Origin: Tigriopus japonicus
Taxonomy: Eukaryota; Arthropoda; Copepoda; Harpacticoida; Harpacticidae
Assembly: GCA_010645155.1 (NCBI GenBank)
Contig: CM021322.1
Span: 6,987,124-7,051,123 of the forward strand
DNA length: 64,000 nt
Direction: 5' to 3'
The first letter of the stretch is position 1, and every line of letters starts with the position of its first letter. Of the stretch, positions 22,738-34,500 are shown piece after piece. The translations under genes and the position numbers were made by a program. The notes under the pieces are model-generated. The model was not told where the DNA came from, did not search any database, and saw nothing but the letters and a program-made list of their open reading frames with translations.

Positions 22738-22811
22738 GTTTTTTCCAATGACCCTGATCTGATCCAGTATGTCCACGTTGCCCCATGTAGTCTTTCAGAT
22801 CATCACATTCT
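22738..22811 (+). mobile_element. LINE fragment truncated by an assembly gap
   Basis: About 74 bases match the reverse complement of about 2244-2317 with one clear mismatch (agttttttccaatgaccctg onwards). It encodes part of the endonuclease domain (FSNDPDLIQ, then APCSLSDHHI) on the plus strand. The copy starts abruptly and runs into the N gap. Confidence 0.9.
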
Positions 22812-22917
22812 NNNNNNNNNNNNNNNNNNNNNNNNNNNNNNNNNNNNNNNNNNNNNNNNNNNNNNNNNNNNNNNNNNNNNNNNNNNNNNNNNNNNNNNNN
22901 NNNNNNNNNNNNNNNNN
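22812..22917. other. Assembly gap of 106 N
   Basis: A run of N directly adjoins a LINE fragment, so the gap probably marks an unresolved repeat. The sequence after the gap does not continue the LINE. Confidence 0.98.
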
Positions 22918-25590
22918 TCTTCGGGAAGGAAATCTTAAAAAGCATCCTCATTGGCACTTATCATCGAAAAGAGAAGATAGAACCTAACTAAGTCAAGATT
23001 GGATTCTGGCTTGTAGGTTTCGTTTATGGCATCGGTAATCGTTCAAACATAATTTACGCATTTATGCCCGGTTTTCGAGAGCTCAAGCAATTCAACCACG
23101 AGGGTGTCGATTGGTTGGATTGGTAGTATGTCTTGTTCGAATGTCATATTTTTCATAGGACAGCCATGTAGGGCTCTTTGATTTTGACAAATCTAGATTT
23201 TGAGAAACCTACTTTGGGGGTTTCGCACAATAGCGCCAGTTTTGGCACATGAGGCCCAATAAACAAGAGCCAATACGTATGAGCTGATAGATACAGTTTT
23301 CTCAACAAAACTGCACAACACACAACTTAGCCATCACGATGCGGTTATGTAACGTATTCGAGCTGACAATGTTTTCCTCGTTTCAAGCCTTACATAATAC
23401 GTAGAGTCTGGAAATTTAAACGAACTAGCTTGGGTGTCTTCGTTTGTTTTATCGCCACCTTTGCCATGAAATTATAGAGTGTCACGATTCACGACATCTG
23501 GTGGCAGAATTCGCTTTTACGTTGGCTCAAAAGTCGAAAAATAGTTCTGACAAATTTTTAAGTTGGCGCTCAAGAGGTCCTACGCTCTCGGATAATCGTT
23601 CTTCCTTCCACTCGATCAAACACAATTGTTTAAAAGAGCGAGACCGAAATACAAATACAAGTTTGAATGGCTCTCATTTCAATCCCGGGTTTTGAAATAA
23701 ACGGCCATTAGGTGGAAATAAAGATGATGTATTCAGATTTGATGTAAACATTTCAACACATCATGAATTTTGCTCATTAAAATGTTATTGTGAGTTCAAA
23801 ATACTTACTTTTCGACATATTATTAGTTACCCTTTAAGGCCATGGGAGGCCATGGGAGACCATGGAGGAAATGAGTAGTGATGGGTTTCGAGCTGGGAGT
23901 GTTCCCATTTTTGACTCAAAGTTTCATTGGAAGTAAAAGGCAGGATTTTTAAACTTGATGACCTTAGACCTAAACTATCAGTAGTCATAATGAGCTTCAA
24001 GTTGGCAGAGCTGACATAATTTACGTGGGGATTAGGTATCTTGCCCTTTGAGAAGTTTAATAGTGGTAACCCTTAAGGACCAAAATGACAAAAACTATAG
24101 CAAAAATCGAACTCCAAATATATCAGTAGAATTGAAAGGGAAAAAGAAGAACGGGGGGGGCCCTGTTTTCCAACACTTGTCTGACTCAGAGGAATCCTTT
24201 TTCAACAGACTCAAAAAGGGAGGAAGTGTGGCCTTCAGTACAATGCATTTTTTTCATTAGTGTGACAAAATGAAGCAATATTGGTTTATCTCCAGAACAA
24301 AAAACTTCACTTTTGAATATAGCCTTGCACAATGAAATGGAAAAGAGAAACTATATGTGAACTACTCATTAAAGGTGCAAGAACATAGTACATGTTTTCT
24401 ATTACATTGGTTGCACTTTATAGTGCTCTCTGGAATCACAATTTTGAACTTTGATGGTCTTTAGTTTTTCTTTTAGACAAAATTATCAAGGTGGTGAAAT
24501 TGCTTCAAGTAGGAACCGATTCTCCTGCTCGGACTGCTTCAGCGAGGTCAAAAATGTTTGGAATGACAAAAAGATTTAAAAAATTAAATAAAATGAGTCA
24601 CAAATGTCTTGATGTAATCAATTTTATTCAATTGCCTTGTTTACTCAAAGAGCTTTCAATACTAAATGAAGAAATGAGGACTTCAACACTTTCGGACTGG
24701 CATGTGGCTAAAATAATTTTTGAAATCCTCTAAAGCACCTGCGATTTCGCGAAGGCAATGGTTTGTAAGAAATTGTATGCAATTGCTTTTTCTTCAAATC
24801 ATTGTAATTTTTCCCCCTATTTGATTTATCATGTGCACCTCTCAACCATAAAGTTTGGTTTGCTTGGTTCAAATCAAATTAATTCCACCAATTTCATCTG
24901 AAATAGTGGTTATTTTGTGAGTCAAAACTTATTTCATATTACTCACCTATATTCCCTGTTCCTAAAACAAGTTCAAGAACTGACTTGAATAGGAACACGG
25001 ACATCGGTTCCATTACGTCTCATGGGTAAGATATCATTGTGGAAAGAATAAATTGTACGTTGGAAATACAAGTCTCCAAGCTCTCTAGGTTCAAGAACTG
25101 ATTGATCAATGATCACCCAAAAGCTAACAAAAATAACCATGTTTGGCAACTTTGGCAGTTGTGAAGCTAATTTTATACCAAACTGAGTGCATGATTTGAG
25201 ACACAACGACAAAGTAAAACATTCTTATCTTGATAAATCTTCCAATTATTGATAGAAAATCATGACAAAAAGCGGTCATTCGATAATCCCTCAGCAGATC
25301 TTTAGTTTAAGACATCAGATCAGTTCTAATTTTCCACGCTGAAAACAAAGACTGTTGTCAAATGGGTAATTTATACCCAAACCGATCAACGACCAACGTT
25401 GATACCCAGAATGTCTGGCAAATCTCGATATTCGTGATTTGGCAAACTAGTGCTAGTTGCGAAGTAGGCCTCGGAAAAACTTGGCTTGAACTCTTATCCT
25501 TTGACTAAATGAGCCACAGTGCTTCCAAATTGCTGAAATGAAAAAGAGCCTGTATTTTCTGGATAAACGCAAGTTACAACAAAGAGTGTC
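22918..25590. other. AT-rich intergenic, one doubtful coding remnant
   Basis: No complete gene. A plus-strand frame at 24491-24733 (80 residues, KLLQVGTDSPARTASARS, then KRFKKLNKMSHKCLDVINF) faintly recalls the C-terminal dimerisation region of hAT transposases, where KLLLV-x-P-x-T-x-A-x-S-x-R-S is typical. The match is too weak to call. Confidence 0.3.
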
Positions 25591-25601
25591 CATTTTTTCT
25601 A

Positions 25602-28600
25602 TGAGCCCTATATTTCTAACAAATCTTCGTAAACAAACTTTTCAGTGTTGCCAAAATCTAATATCATCATGCCAGTTTTAAAGGTCAAACATACTTAAAA
25701 ATAAATTTGCCCGAAATAAATGTCTCTTGTTTGAAAAGTAATTTTCAAGTAGGTTCCACGAACTTACCAGGGGGCGTCTTCATACAGCAAGAGCAATGGA
25801 GAGAAGAAAAACAGCAAGGAAGTGCTTAGATTGGGAAACTGTTCATGAGAATATGGTAATGATTCTAATGAGGGAGAAGTAGGAATAGACAAATGGCACA
25901 GGAAACCATTAAAGACTCTTAAACATAAGTTGATTTAAAGAAGGTCAGACTTATGATCATCTCATTTTGGATTCTCTCTTCTGATTGGTTGGTTCTGATT
26001 GAAGAAGAAATAGGCCAAAAGAAAAAAAAAACAAATACACAGAGGAGCAAGAAACAATGAATAATCTTTAATAATCTTTAAAACGGCTTCACATTATAAG
26101 CACAAAATAAATTTGCTTAACCAAGAGCACTAAGATCATCTAAGGAACAAGTGGCACCTTCAAGGTCTAAAAATTAAGATTAAAACCTCCAAAATCCAAG
26201 TGCAAAGAGTGATGCCAAAGGTGTAGATGCATTGTCAGAGAGTATCTAGTGGATTTTTTCAAGTTTTAGACTTCATTTTCAATCACAAAATGTTTTATTT
26301 CGTCTAATAAGTCCTCAATCACAATGTTTTATGAAAAGTATGAATTAAAGGGCTAATATGAATGACCATTCTGACGCATCATTCACATCACTAGGAGTGT
26401 ATTTTGTTTGGTTTGCTAGCATCATGCGTTTTGTGTTACTTTGAATTAAATGACCACAAAAATGGTTTCAGTTTTATCCAACAAGATAGTGATTTCAAGG
26501 ATACTATACTCGCCAAAACTCAAGCCATTGGCTATGATGCCATTTTATAACCAATTATGGCTGATGGTTGATCTTCTGGAGAAACAAAAAACGGCTATAA
26601 ACAAGGCACAAACACTTCTTAAAAACCTCTTGTTGCTTTGCGGATTTTTTATAGAAACAAAGATAACTTACATTGCTGGATGAACTCAATTTCAAAAAAT
26701 AGTCAGTAGTCAGTAGTTTCTACAGTTTAAGTTTCAAAGTAAGTATTTTGTCTTTCTTAGTAATATTATTCTCAAATCAAATGTGATTCTTGTATGAAGA
26801 CATGTACTTTTGTATTTTCTGGTGAAAAGCAAACTATTCTTATCGTTTCTAATCTTTTCTTTTTCATTTTAATCTAAATAGTTTAATATCCAACTTATTC
26901 CTAGACTATATTTAAGATCCTTTTTTCATCCAAGTTCATTTGTGTTAGCTGAGTTTTCATTTTGGCTTTAACACAAAAACAATATTGTTCGATGCAGCGC
27001 AGTGAACGTTTTCAGAACTCTCCGCAGTCGAGTTCTGAAGCTCAGAGAGCTCAGATATATCTCTACCTACAGTGCTTCTCGGCAGTCAATAAATACATAA
27101 GATAAGGAATAAGTATTCGACTCCTATTCACTTATTAAAAATATGGCGGTGGAAATATTGTGCTGAAAAAGTACAAATCAAACTGCACAAAAAATGAAGT
27201 ACAAATGAGAACGACGATATACCCTGACAAGAAAGTTGTGTCTTTCTTATATTGTGAACCTATATTACAGTAATGTGTTGACAGTTTTACATGATCAAGC
27301 ATCCAGATTAATTTAGGATGTAATGTAAAGACAAATAATAGAGAATTTATTGCTGGAACAGGAAGTGTCACTTTGATGTCCATTGCCTTTTTCATGCAGT
27401 GTTCCAGATCGCTTTAAATCTGGGGTGTGCCAACCCTGGCCCGCGAGCTGATTTCGCGTGGCCCGCAAGAGGATCAGAAAAATACATAAGATTGATTATG
27501 CATATGCACGGTAGGTAGATTGTAGAATTTTATACTAGAAATTCTTTGCCGTTTTGGATGGTGTGGCCCGCGAGCGCCAACGGTCCGGTTAATTTGGCCC
27601 ACCGCTAAATAAGTTTGCACACCCCTGCTTTAAATCATTGTAAAAGAACTGAATGGCATGAATTAAGTTTTACTCGGTCCTGGATAGCACATTAAACATC
27701 AATTCCAAAGATAGAAAAACTTGTTGGCGGGGTTGATTGGATGTCAAGTGTTAAAATATATGCATAATTGAAAAATGAAATAACTTTGCATCAAATTTTG
27801 TTACACAGCTTTCTTATCGGGGAGTAGGTGCAATTCTTGGTTGAAATCGAACTAAAGGAGACTCTTCTTTCATTTGTATTTTTTAGTCTTAAACCAATGA
27901 AGGAAAGTATCCTTTTGATTAGAGAAAACTACTTTCATAACTACGTTTTTTTTGTTTCAATTCATTTGCTACGAGTTCATGCCCTTGTTCAAAGGAGCAA
28001 GAGCTCTCATTTGTTCCAAGATCGAGATGATTTCTATCCACTTGGTCTCAAATCACTGCAAGAAAAGGTTTAAAATGCATGCTTTAGTTTATTTCTCGAA
28101 AATCTTTTTTTTTTCTGAACTTTGAACTGAGTCTTCTGATCTTTTCGTTTTTTAGCTTTATCTTTTCGCCATTATGATTTTTCTTTCGTTTTTGTTCTAT
28201 TGATTCCCTCTTTCCTCTGATGCTTCCTTTCTCTTGTTTTTCGGTGGGTTTTAAAAGAGCCTGACAAACTCAGTGTAAAGGATACAGGAAGCAACAGTAG
28301 GGGACTAATAAGTATAGGCAAGGGAACGTTAGGTTAGTTTATGTTGTTGTTCCTAGATTGTTAGTTAATGGGGAAAATACAACGTTAAAAGCCCTATTTA
28401 TTCTAAATCACGTAAACTAACTGACAAAAGCCAACCTATATCAAATTAACCTTACTTATGGGTGTCATTGGGCTATTTTCTTGAAGCAGCTTTGTAATCC
28501 CATCCACAACCTCTTCCCTTGCTCTTGGTGCTTACACATGACACCCTCCCCTCCCCAGCGTGTTCGTGGACCCTACTTGGAAATTACTTTTGTAACATGA

Positions 28601-28723
28601 GACATTTATTTCGGGGATATTTATTCAAAAGTATGTTTGACCTTTAAAACTGGCATGATGTTGTCAGATTTTGGCAACGCTGAAAAGTTTGTTTACGAAG
28701 ATTTGTTAGAAATATAGGGCTCA
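25602..28723. mobile_element. TA-flanked element with long terminal inverted repeats
   Basis: The left end, tgagccctatatttctaac from 25602, and the right end, the reverse complement ending at 28723, match over about 170 bp with roughly 90% identity, and weaker similarity runs about 40 bp further in. Both sides are bounded by TA (25600-25601 and 28724-28725), as in TA-targeting DNA transposons. The 3.1 kb interior has no recognisable transposase and is interrupted by a hAT MITE at 27420-27627. It is probably a non-autonomous DNA transposon, superfamily uncertain. Confidence 0.75.
27420..27627. mobile_element. hAT-type MITE with 8 bp duplication CTTTAAAT
   Basis: The left end is ctggggtgtgccaacc and the right end gtttgcacacccctg, inverted with two mismatches. 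The perfect 8 bp repeat CTTTAAAT flanks it (27412-27419 and 27628-27635). The body has repeated GGCCCGC words. It is 208 bp long without coding capacity and nested inside the TA-flanked element. Confidence 0.92.
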
Positions 28724-28725
28724 TA

Positions 28726-31440
28726 CATTTTTTCGCGCAAACTTGTCCCCGAAAAGCGCAAAATTGACGCGAAAGCCCAAGTCATGGAGACTCTGATGAG
28801 ACACTTCGTGAAAGGGGAGGAAGAGTTCAGAATGGAAAACGGCGTGACTCTCATGCCGTTTCCGAGCTCAGATTTCAAACAAAGAACCCCTCGGGGCAGG
28901 CGACAGAGCTTCGGCAAACCCGCTGCTTTTTTGACACTTCGCGGCGGGTCGGGCAGAATTCGGGATATCCCTTCAGCAGTCTTCTTGTCACTACTGTGAA
29001 TGCTCAGATGCGTCACTCGCCTTTCCGACGTTCTGATTGGTCCTAGAGCACTTGAAACATTTGGATTGGCCAATCCCGAGGCGCACGACTGGCCTTAAAC
29101 TGACCGAGCAACAAGAGAGATCGATTCTCTGAGAAAAACATCGATAGCAGGATGTGGATGGTACCAGGAAAACGGCTCAAATTCAAGAGTTTTGCAGCCA
29201 GAGGTCAACAAAAGGGACTCTTTTTCGATTGAATCTGTAACACCAAGGCATAACTTCATTAGATTGGCAATTCCTATTAGGGCTGGATATTCTAAATTTA
29301 AATCTATATAAAATTAATGACATCATGATTTTTATTTTTTGATGTATGTTTTGCATGTCTCTATGACAAATCATCCCATCTGGGATTCTAAACTCATATT
29401 TTTAAAAGAGTTCATAAGATTTATTCGGAAGAAAGAACCATTCTTGCTTGCTATCGATCCTGCTTTGACGTATCATATCGATCGATATATTATTCCCGCT
29501 GTAAATGCCCAGCCCCTTGTTTCCTTCCCTGCTCGTTTTCCCCTCACTCACTCGCTCGCTCGCTCACTCATCTCGGTTCTCTAGCGGGATTTGGCGGCTC
29601 GAGATTCGAGCCCTTTCTTTGGGATTTACCCGGGATTGCATGAGAACGGACCGCGCCGAAAACGAACTCGTGTCACGATCCCGGCCAGCTCTACTTTGAA
29701 CACTCTTTTTGGGGCCATATGTGTTCCAGGGTGACTAAGAGTTCCTTATAAGCACCATGGAGTCAAACTTTTCCTTTGATCTATTAACCATAATTATATT
29801 GCAAAAAAAAATCATCTATTAATAACAATAATTAATTATTGGAATTAGTTGTGCTTGTTAAGTGTGCAATTATTTCAGAATGGACATTCCAATATGAGTG
29901 CGAGAGCCATAAAAAGGTATCCTGTCTTGGACATGCCCATCCACCCAGTAGTGGTTTAGAAAGAATTCATAATAGCATAAATTTTCACATTTTGTGACAA
30001 TCCTTTTCACAAAATGTATCTCGAAAAAAGATGCAGAAGGGTGTTTTGTTGCCCTTAGTTGCCTTTTCAAAGATAAGACACTGTTGTCATTACGTAGAAT
30101 AAAATATGCAATGGGTGTTCAAAGATGAGTATTTGAAATTTTTACATGTTATTTTAGAAATGGTTAAAGAAACAATGGCAATTGCGATTTGTTGGTGACA
30201 TGCTCAAAAACGAAAAAAAACATCTTTTTTTTCGTTTTCATCATGTACAAGGCATTGCAAAGAAGGTAGTTGACAATCAGCCATTAAAAGTAGGCATTTG
30301 TAATGATAACTTTCAAAGAATCGTGTTGTTTTAAACTCAATCTTGAAGTTAATGGACAGAAAGCTAAATGAGATGGAAACGTAAGAATTAAACCTCCATA
30401 AAACGCTTTGACCATTCAGACAGGGATCGGTTAAACCCAAGGAAGTTGAATAAGTTTTCTTTAACGAGGTCATTTTAAATTATTCCTTACAGACAAACTG
30501 AGATTTGCCAAATTTGTTGGCAATTCAAAGCTGGCCCAAAGTAATGGATATTTTGAAATTTCAAATCGAGTGTTATTGTTTCTAACAACTCCACGTAGAA
30601 GTTTGATTATTCAGGTAAAAAATGTCAAAGCATGTGTCAGATTAGGTTGGTGACTGGGGCGAAAACGCATCATCTTGGTTTGCTTACTCTTACTCAAAGT
30701 TCATTTCCATGTGATTTATTAACTAATGATTAGTTTTTAAGGGATACTGTCAGGGACAAGGGGACAGGAGGTCTGTCTGGGATCTGGTTGGTGCAGTACG
30801 CTTTTCATGCACCAGAGCTCAAGGGAAATGAAACGTCACTCTGCCCACATGGCCACAAGTAGGTGGCCTGTTTCGATCCAACATGGATGAGCAAGAGCAA
30901 GTCTGCTCAGCTTGATGCTTCAAATTTCGAGCGTGGGCAAATCCCATGCTTGCGGGCCGGCGTCTTTGTGAGCCATCCGTGATGGAGAATGATTGTAGCC
31001 TGTTTCGGGAGCACACTCGTTCAGATCCCCTTGTGCTGCAACTTGTCTCTCAGTCAGTCTGTCTCTTGTGACATTAAATACACGCTCCTCTCATCATTGG
31101 CCACGATCCCAAATTCTTCCCCTGTAGAAGCTCTTTTTCTGCAAAAAAAAATCAGTCAGCATCACTTCTCCCCTTTTCCCCTCAAAAGTCCTTTTGATCT
31201 CGATTTCCACCTTCTTCCATTCTGCTCCCTTCCTTATCCACATTTCTGGCCGTCATCTTGAGTGATCATTTTTTCAAGAAGACAAAGGTTTGGAAACCCA
31301 ACACTTTTGTCCTGTGATTGATGCATATTCGCCAACACAAAAGTCTCCGCAGTGTTTTGTCATTGGCTTTTGTGCGAAACCTGACAGAGGCCATTTTCAC
31401 CCGGAAACCTCTGATTTAGTACAAATCTAACCCTGCCTTC
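28726..31440. other. Intergenic region upstream of Mxd
   Basis: No supported coding gene. A GC-richer patch at about 29500-29700 starts with a (GCTC)n run and has several CpG sites. A second GC-richer patch at about 30750-31010 may hold promoter or 5' UTR sequence of the Mxd gene, inferred from position only. tttaacag at about 31450 could be a 5' UTR acceptor. Confidence 0.35.
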
Positions 31441-31501
31441 AACTTGAAGTTTTAACAGTGCTGTGTCCTCAAACCATTATTGCTTATTCCTGGATCAAAT
31501 C

Positions 31502-34500
31502 ATGAGCATCGCTGATCTCTTGCAAGCTGCTGCCTTTTTAGAGCGCCAAGAACGAGGTAAGTCCATCACCCCATCCAACTGGGAACTGTATCCAGACAAA
31601 AGGCATCTTGACTCCCGCCCCTGTTTGATGCATAATGGGAACGAAGTTTTGCCTCATAAGGCACACCTTCATTTGAGTGCCTGGGCGGGGACAGATGATG
31701 TTCACGGTTATGGAACAGCCCTCGCTCCTCAGTCTCTGGGAAAATATCCATGTTACCATACATGCTTTCTGGATCATACCATGTGTGAGTGAGGCAATGG
31801 TGGTACAAATGTTTACCATTCCAGAAACTGAACATGGTTATGCTGCCTCAGCTCCACCGCCTTCATCGGGGGCAGGGATCGCCATTCCGGGAAGTATGGG
31901 AGACCATCATGACCTGTTCGATGGCGGGTTTGCCCCTTCATCCGGAGTCGGGCTGGCCCGTTCAGCTCCAGTGAAGTCGGTTTTGAGCCCCAAAAGCAAT
32001 GGTCCCTTACCCTTAAGCCATCTAACCCGCCCTCGACTGAATTCAAATAGTAGCAATAGCTCCACCTCCAGCTCGGGTGGGAGTCGATCCACGAGCAACA
32101 GAAAGCCCCACCAGGGAAGCAGGTACGTGCATCAACTCCGTGTTCTACCCGCAGACCCAATACTCGTGCATGCACTTCGTCAGTCACTCATGTCGTACTT
32201 CATTTTGCCCCTTGTCTGCATCATTGGCCGGGTAACACTTCTGTCAAACTTTAGAGCCTGGGCTGTTTGAACTCGGGCAGATCAGGCTAAAGCTACCAAG
32301 AGTCTACGCAGTTGCTTTGTTCAGCTAGAAGAGCTAGAGAAACACTTCCAAACCTCAAACCTACGTGCGGACGTAGTTGGGCAAATGAGATGAACGAACT
32401 TTGCCGTTGTTAAGCATACAAGACCAAGTTGGGAAAATTTCCACCCTCCTAAGCTACGCTCCCGGAGACAAGGGGACGGCTTCCTAGCTAGACTGATGGT
32501 TGAAGGCACTTCAACGGAAGGGCGTCATCGCTTCCATCCGCAATTGGTTGTTGTCCTCCTTCCTTGTCTTGTGTAAAAAGGGCCCCCTAAAACATTCATG
32601 CACGTTGTAGCCGCTGATAACAAACTGATAGAAAATGCAGCTAAGTGTACTTGGCGCTTACGTTTCTAGTCAACTCTTTGTGATATCACGATTTTACGGA
32701 ACTATTTTTCAACGTTTTCATCCATTGACCTGTCTTTTTCATTGCTATATGAATGACTTTACAGTTTACATATATTCCTTTTTTTTATACGAGTTGACAT
32801 GACCAAAAGTCGCAATAAAGATTATTATTATTATTATTATTAATAGTAGTAGTACTTATACGAGAGTACGAGATGGAACAAAACCAAGTTGCGTCCATCC
32901 GTGGATCAGTCAAAGATGTAAGTGTCCAAGCTTAGTGGAGAAAATCAACCCCTCGGCTGGTTTAGAGTTTCTCTTCACCCCTCTCTCTCCGTCTTCCAAT
33001 TACGCACTATTTTAAGACTTGTGCGCCAAAAATACGCCAACACCACATGTGCTCCCCCCCCCCTTCCTTTCTTCATGACGAGCAAATAAGATCGTCTGAA
33101 TTGAATTCTGGGACGTACGCGCCAGGGAAATCTGATTTTTGACGTTTTGGCCTCCCACACTTGATCACTGGGGTCATCGCTTCCCAGACAGAGCAAACAT
33201 TTCTTTGATATCTGGCATTCTGATACGCTCTTAAGAATGTTTCCTGATTTGTGTGTCTGCAAACATGAAATAATTCTGATGAAGCTATGTATGATTTCAC
33301 TATTCTCTCAATCTAACTTGCAAGCGGAAAAGAACCACGCTCGGCCTCCTGAAGGTTCTTGCAGATCAAGCAAATAACCTCTTCCTGGAAGTCCTGTTTC
33401 GATCTAATCGCATGGACGAGAAACAAGTTCTTTTATGGGGATTTCCCAGAATTGTGTGTGAACATTTGACGACACGTTTTATTTTGTCGTTCCTTCAAGT
33501 GTCAGAGTTTGCTCCAATTTTTGAGTTGCTGCGAGCTCAAGCGAGTTTCATGGCAAGAATGAGTTCATTAAACTCGAAAAACTGTGTCCCAACCTTCAAC
33601 CCATAATTATAGTGGAAGCCCAAATTTTTAACACAAACAAATTTATAGTGCTTAATCAGTAATAACTCTGTGTATGTACGTCTTATGCAGGGTTTGCATT
33701 CAAGTGGTCAAAATGTTCTTTGGAAACATTTGCAGGTCCACCCACAACGAGTTGGAAAAGAACCGCCGCGCTCATTTGAGAAACTGCCTGGAGAAACTTA
33801 AGGATATTGTTCCTTTGGGAGCTGATAGCTCTCGCCATACCACATTAGGGTTGCTAAACAAAGCCAAACATTTTATCCGGGTAAGTTCCATTTCGATTGC
33901 GACTCGATTGGTTCAGTTGATGGGAATCTTGCATTCTTAGACTCTGGAAGACAAGGACCGCAAGGTTGGCTCCAGCCGGGAAAACTTGATTCGTGAACAA
34001 CGGTACCTGCGACGCCGCCTGGAACTCCTTGCTGGCCAAATGGATGCGATCCACAAACGGAGATCGTTGTCGGAAAGTTCAAATTCCTCCACGGGATCGT
34101 CGATCCGGGGCTTCAACTCTGAATCAGGTAAGACCCTTCTTCATACATTCCTCCTGAGATCACTAATGGTCTCGTGTTCGAAGTGTACGATATTCTTAAG
34201 GGCTAGTGGTCAAGTACGAGAAGACTTGCATACCCTACTGTAGCTACACGTGAGCAATACATCCCAGAAGAATCGACTGGTGCACGTGTGCTTGAAGGCT
34301 TTGTCGAATGTGCGTCTGCCTGGGTCTAGGTTATAGCCGCTGCTGCTGCCTGCATCCTCTAAAAACTGGATTCTTCGTCTCGCTACAAAGAATCCTGAAG
34401 ACTGATGCTGCCTACATGTTGTCATTAAAACATGTCCATGATCAACAACATAAAAACTGGCCTAGAGTTTAGAACGAACGTACGGACGTACTAAGAAGAT

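Noticed and set aside
24491..24733. Frame resembling the hAT transposase C-terminus
   Set aside because: Only a faint similarity around KLLQV-x-T-x-S-x-A-R; lacks the aromatic and Leu-rich motif expected.
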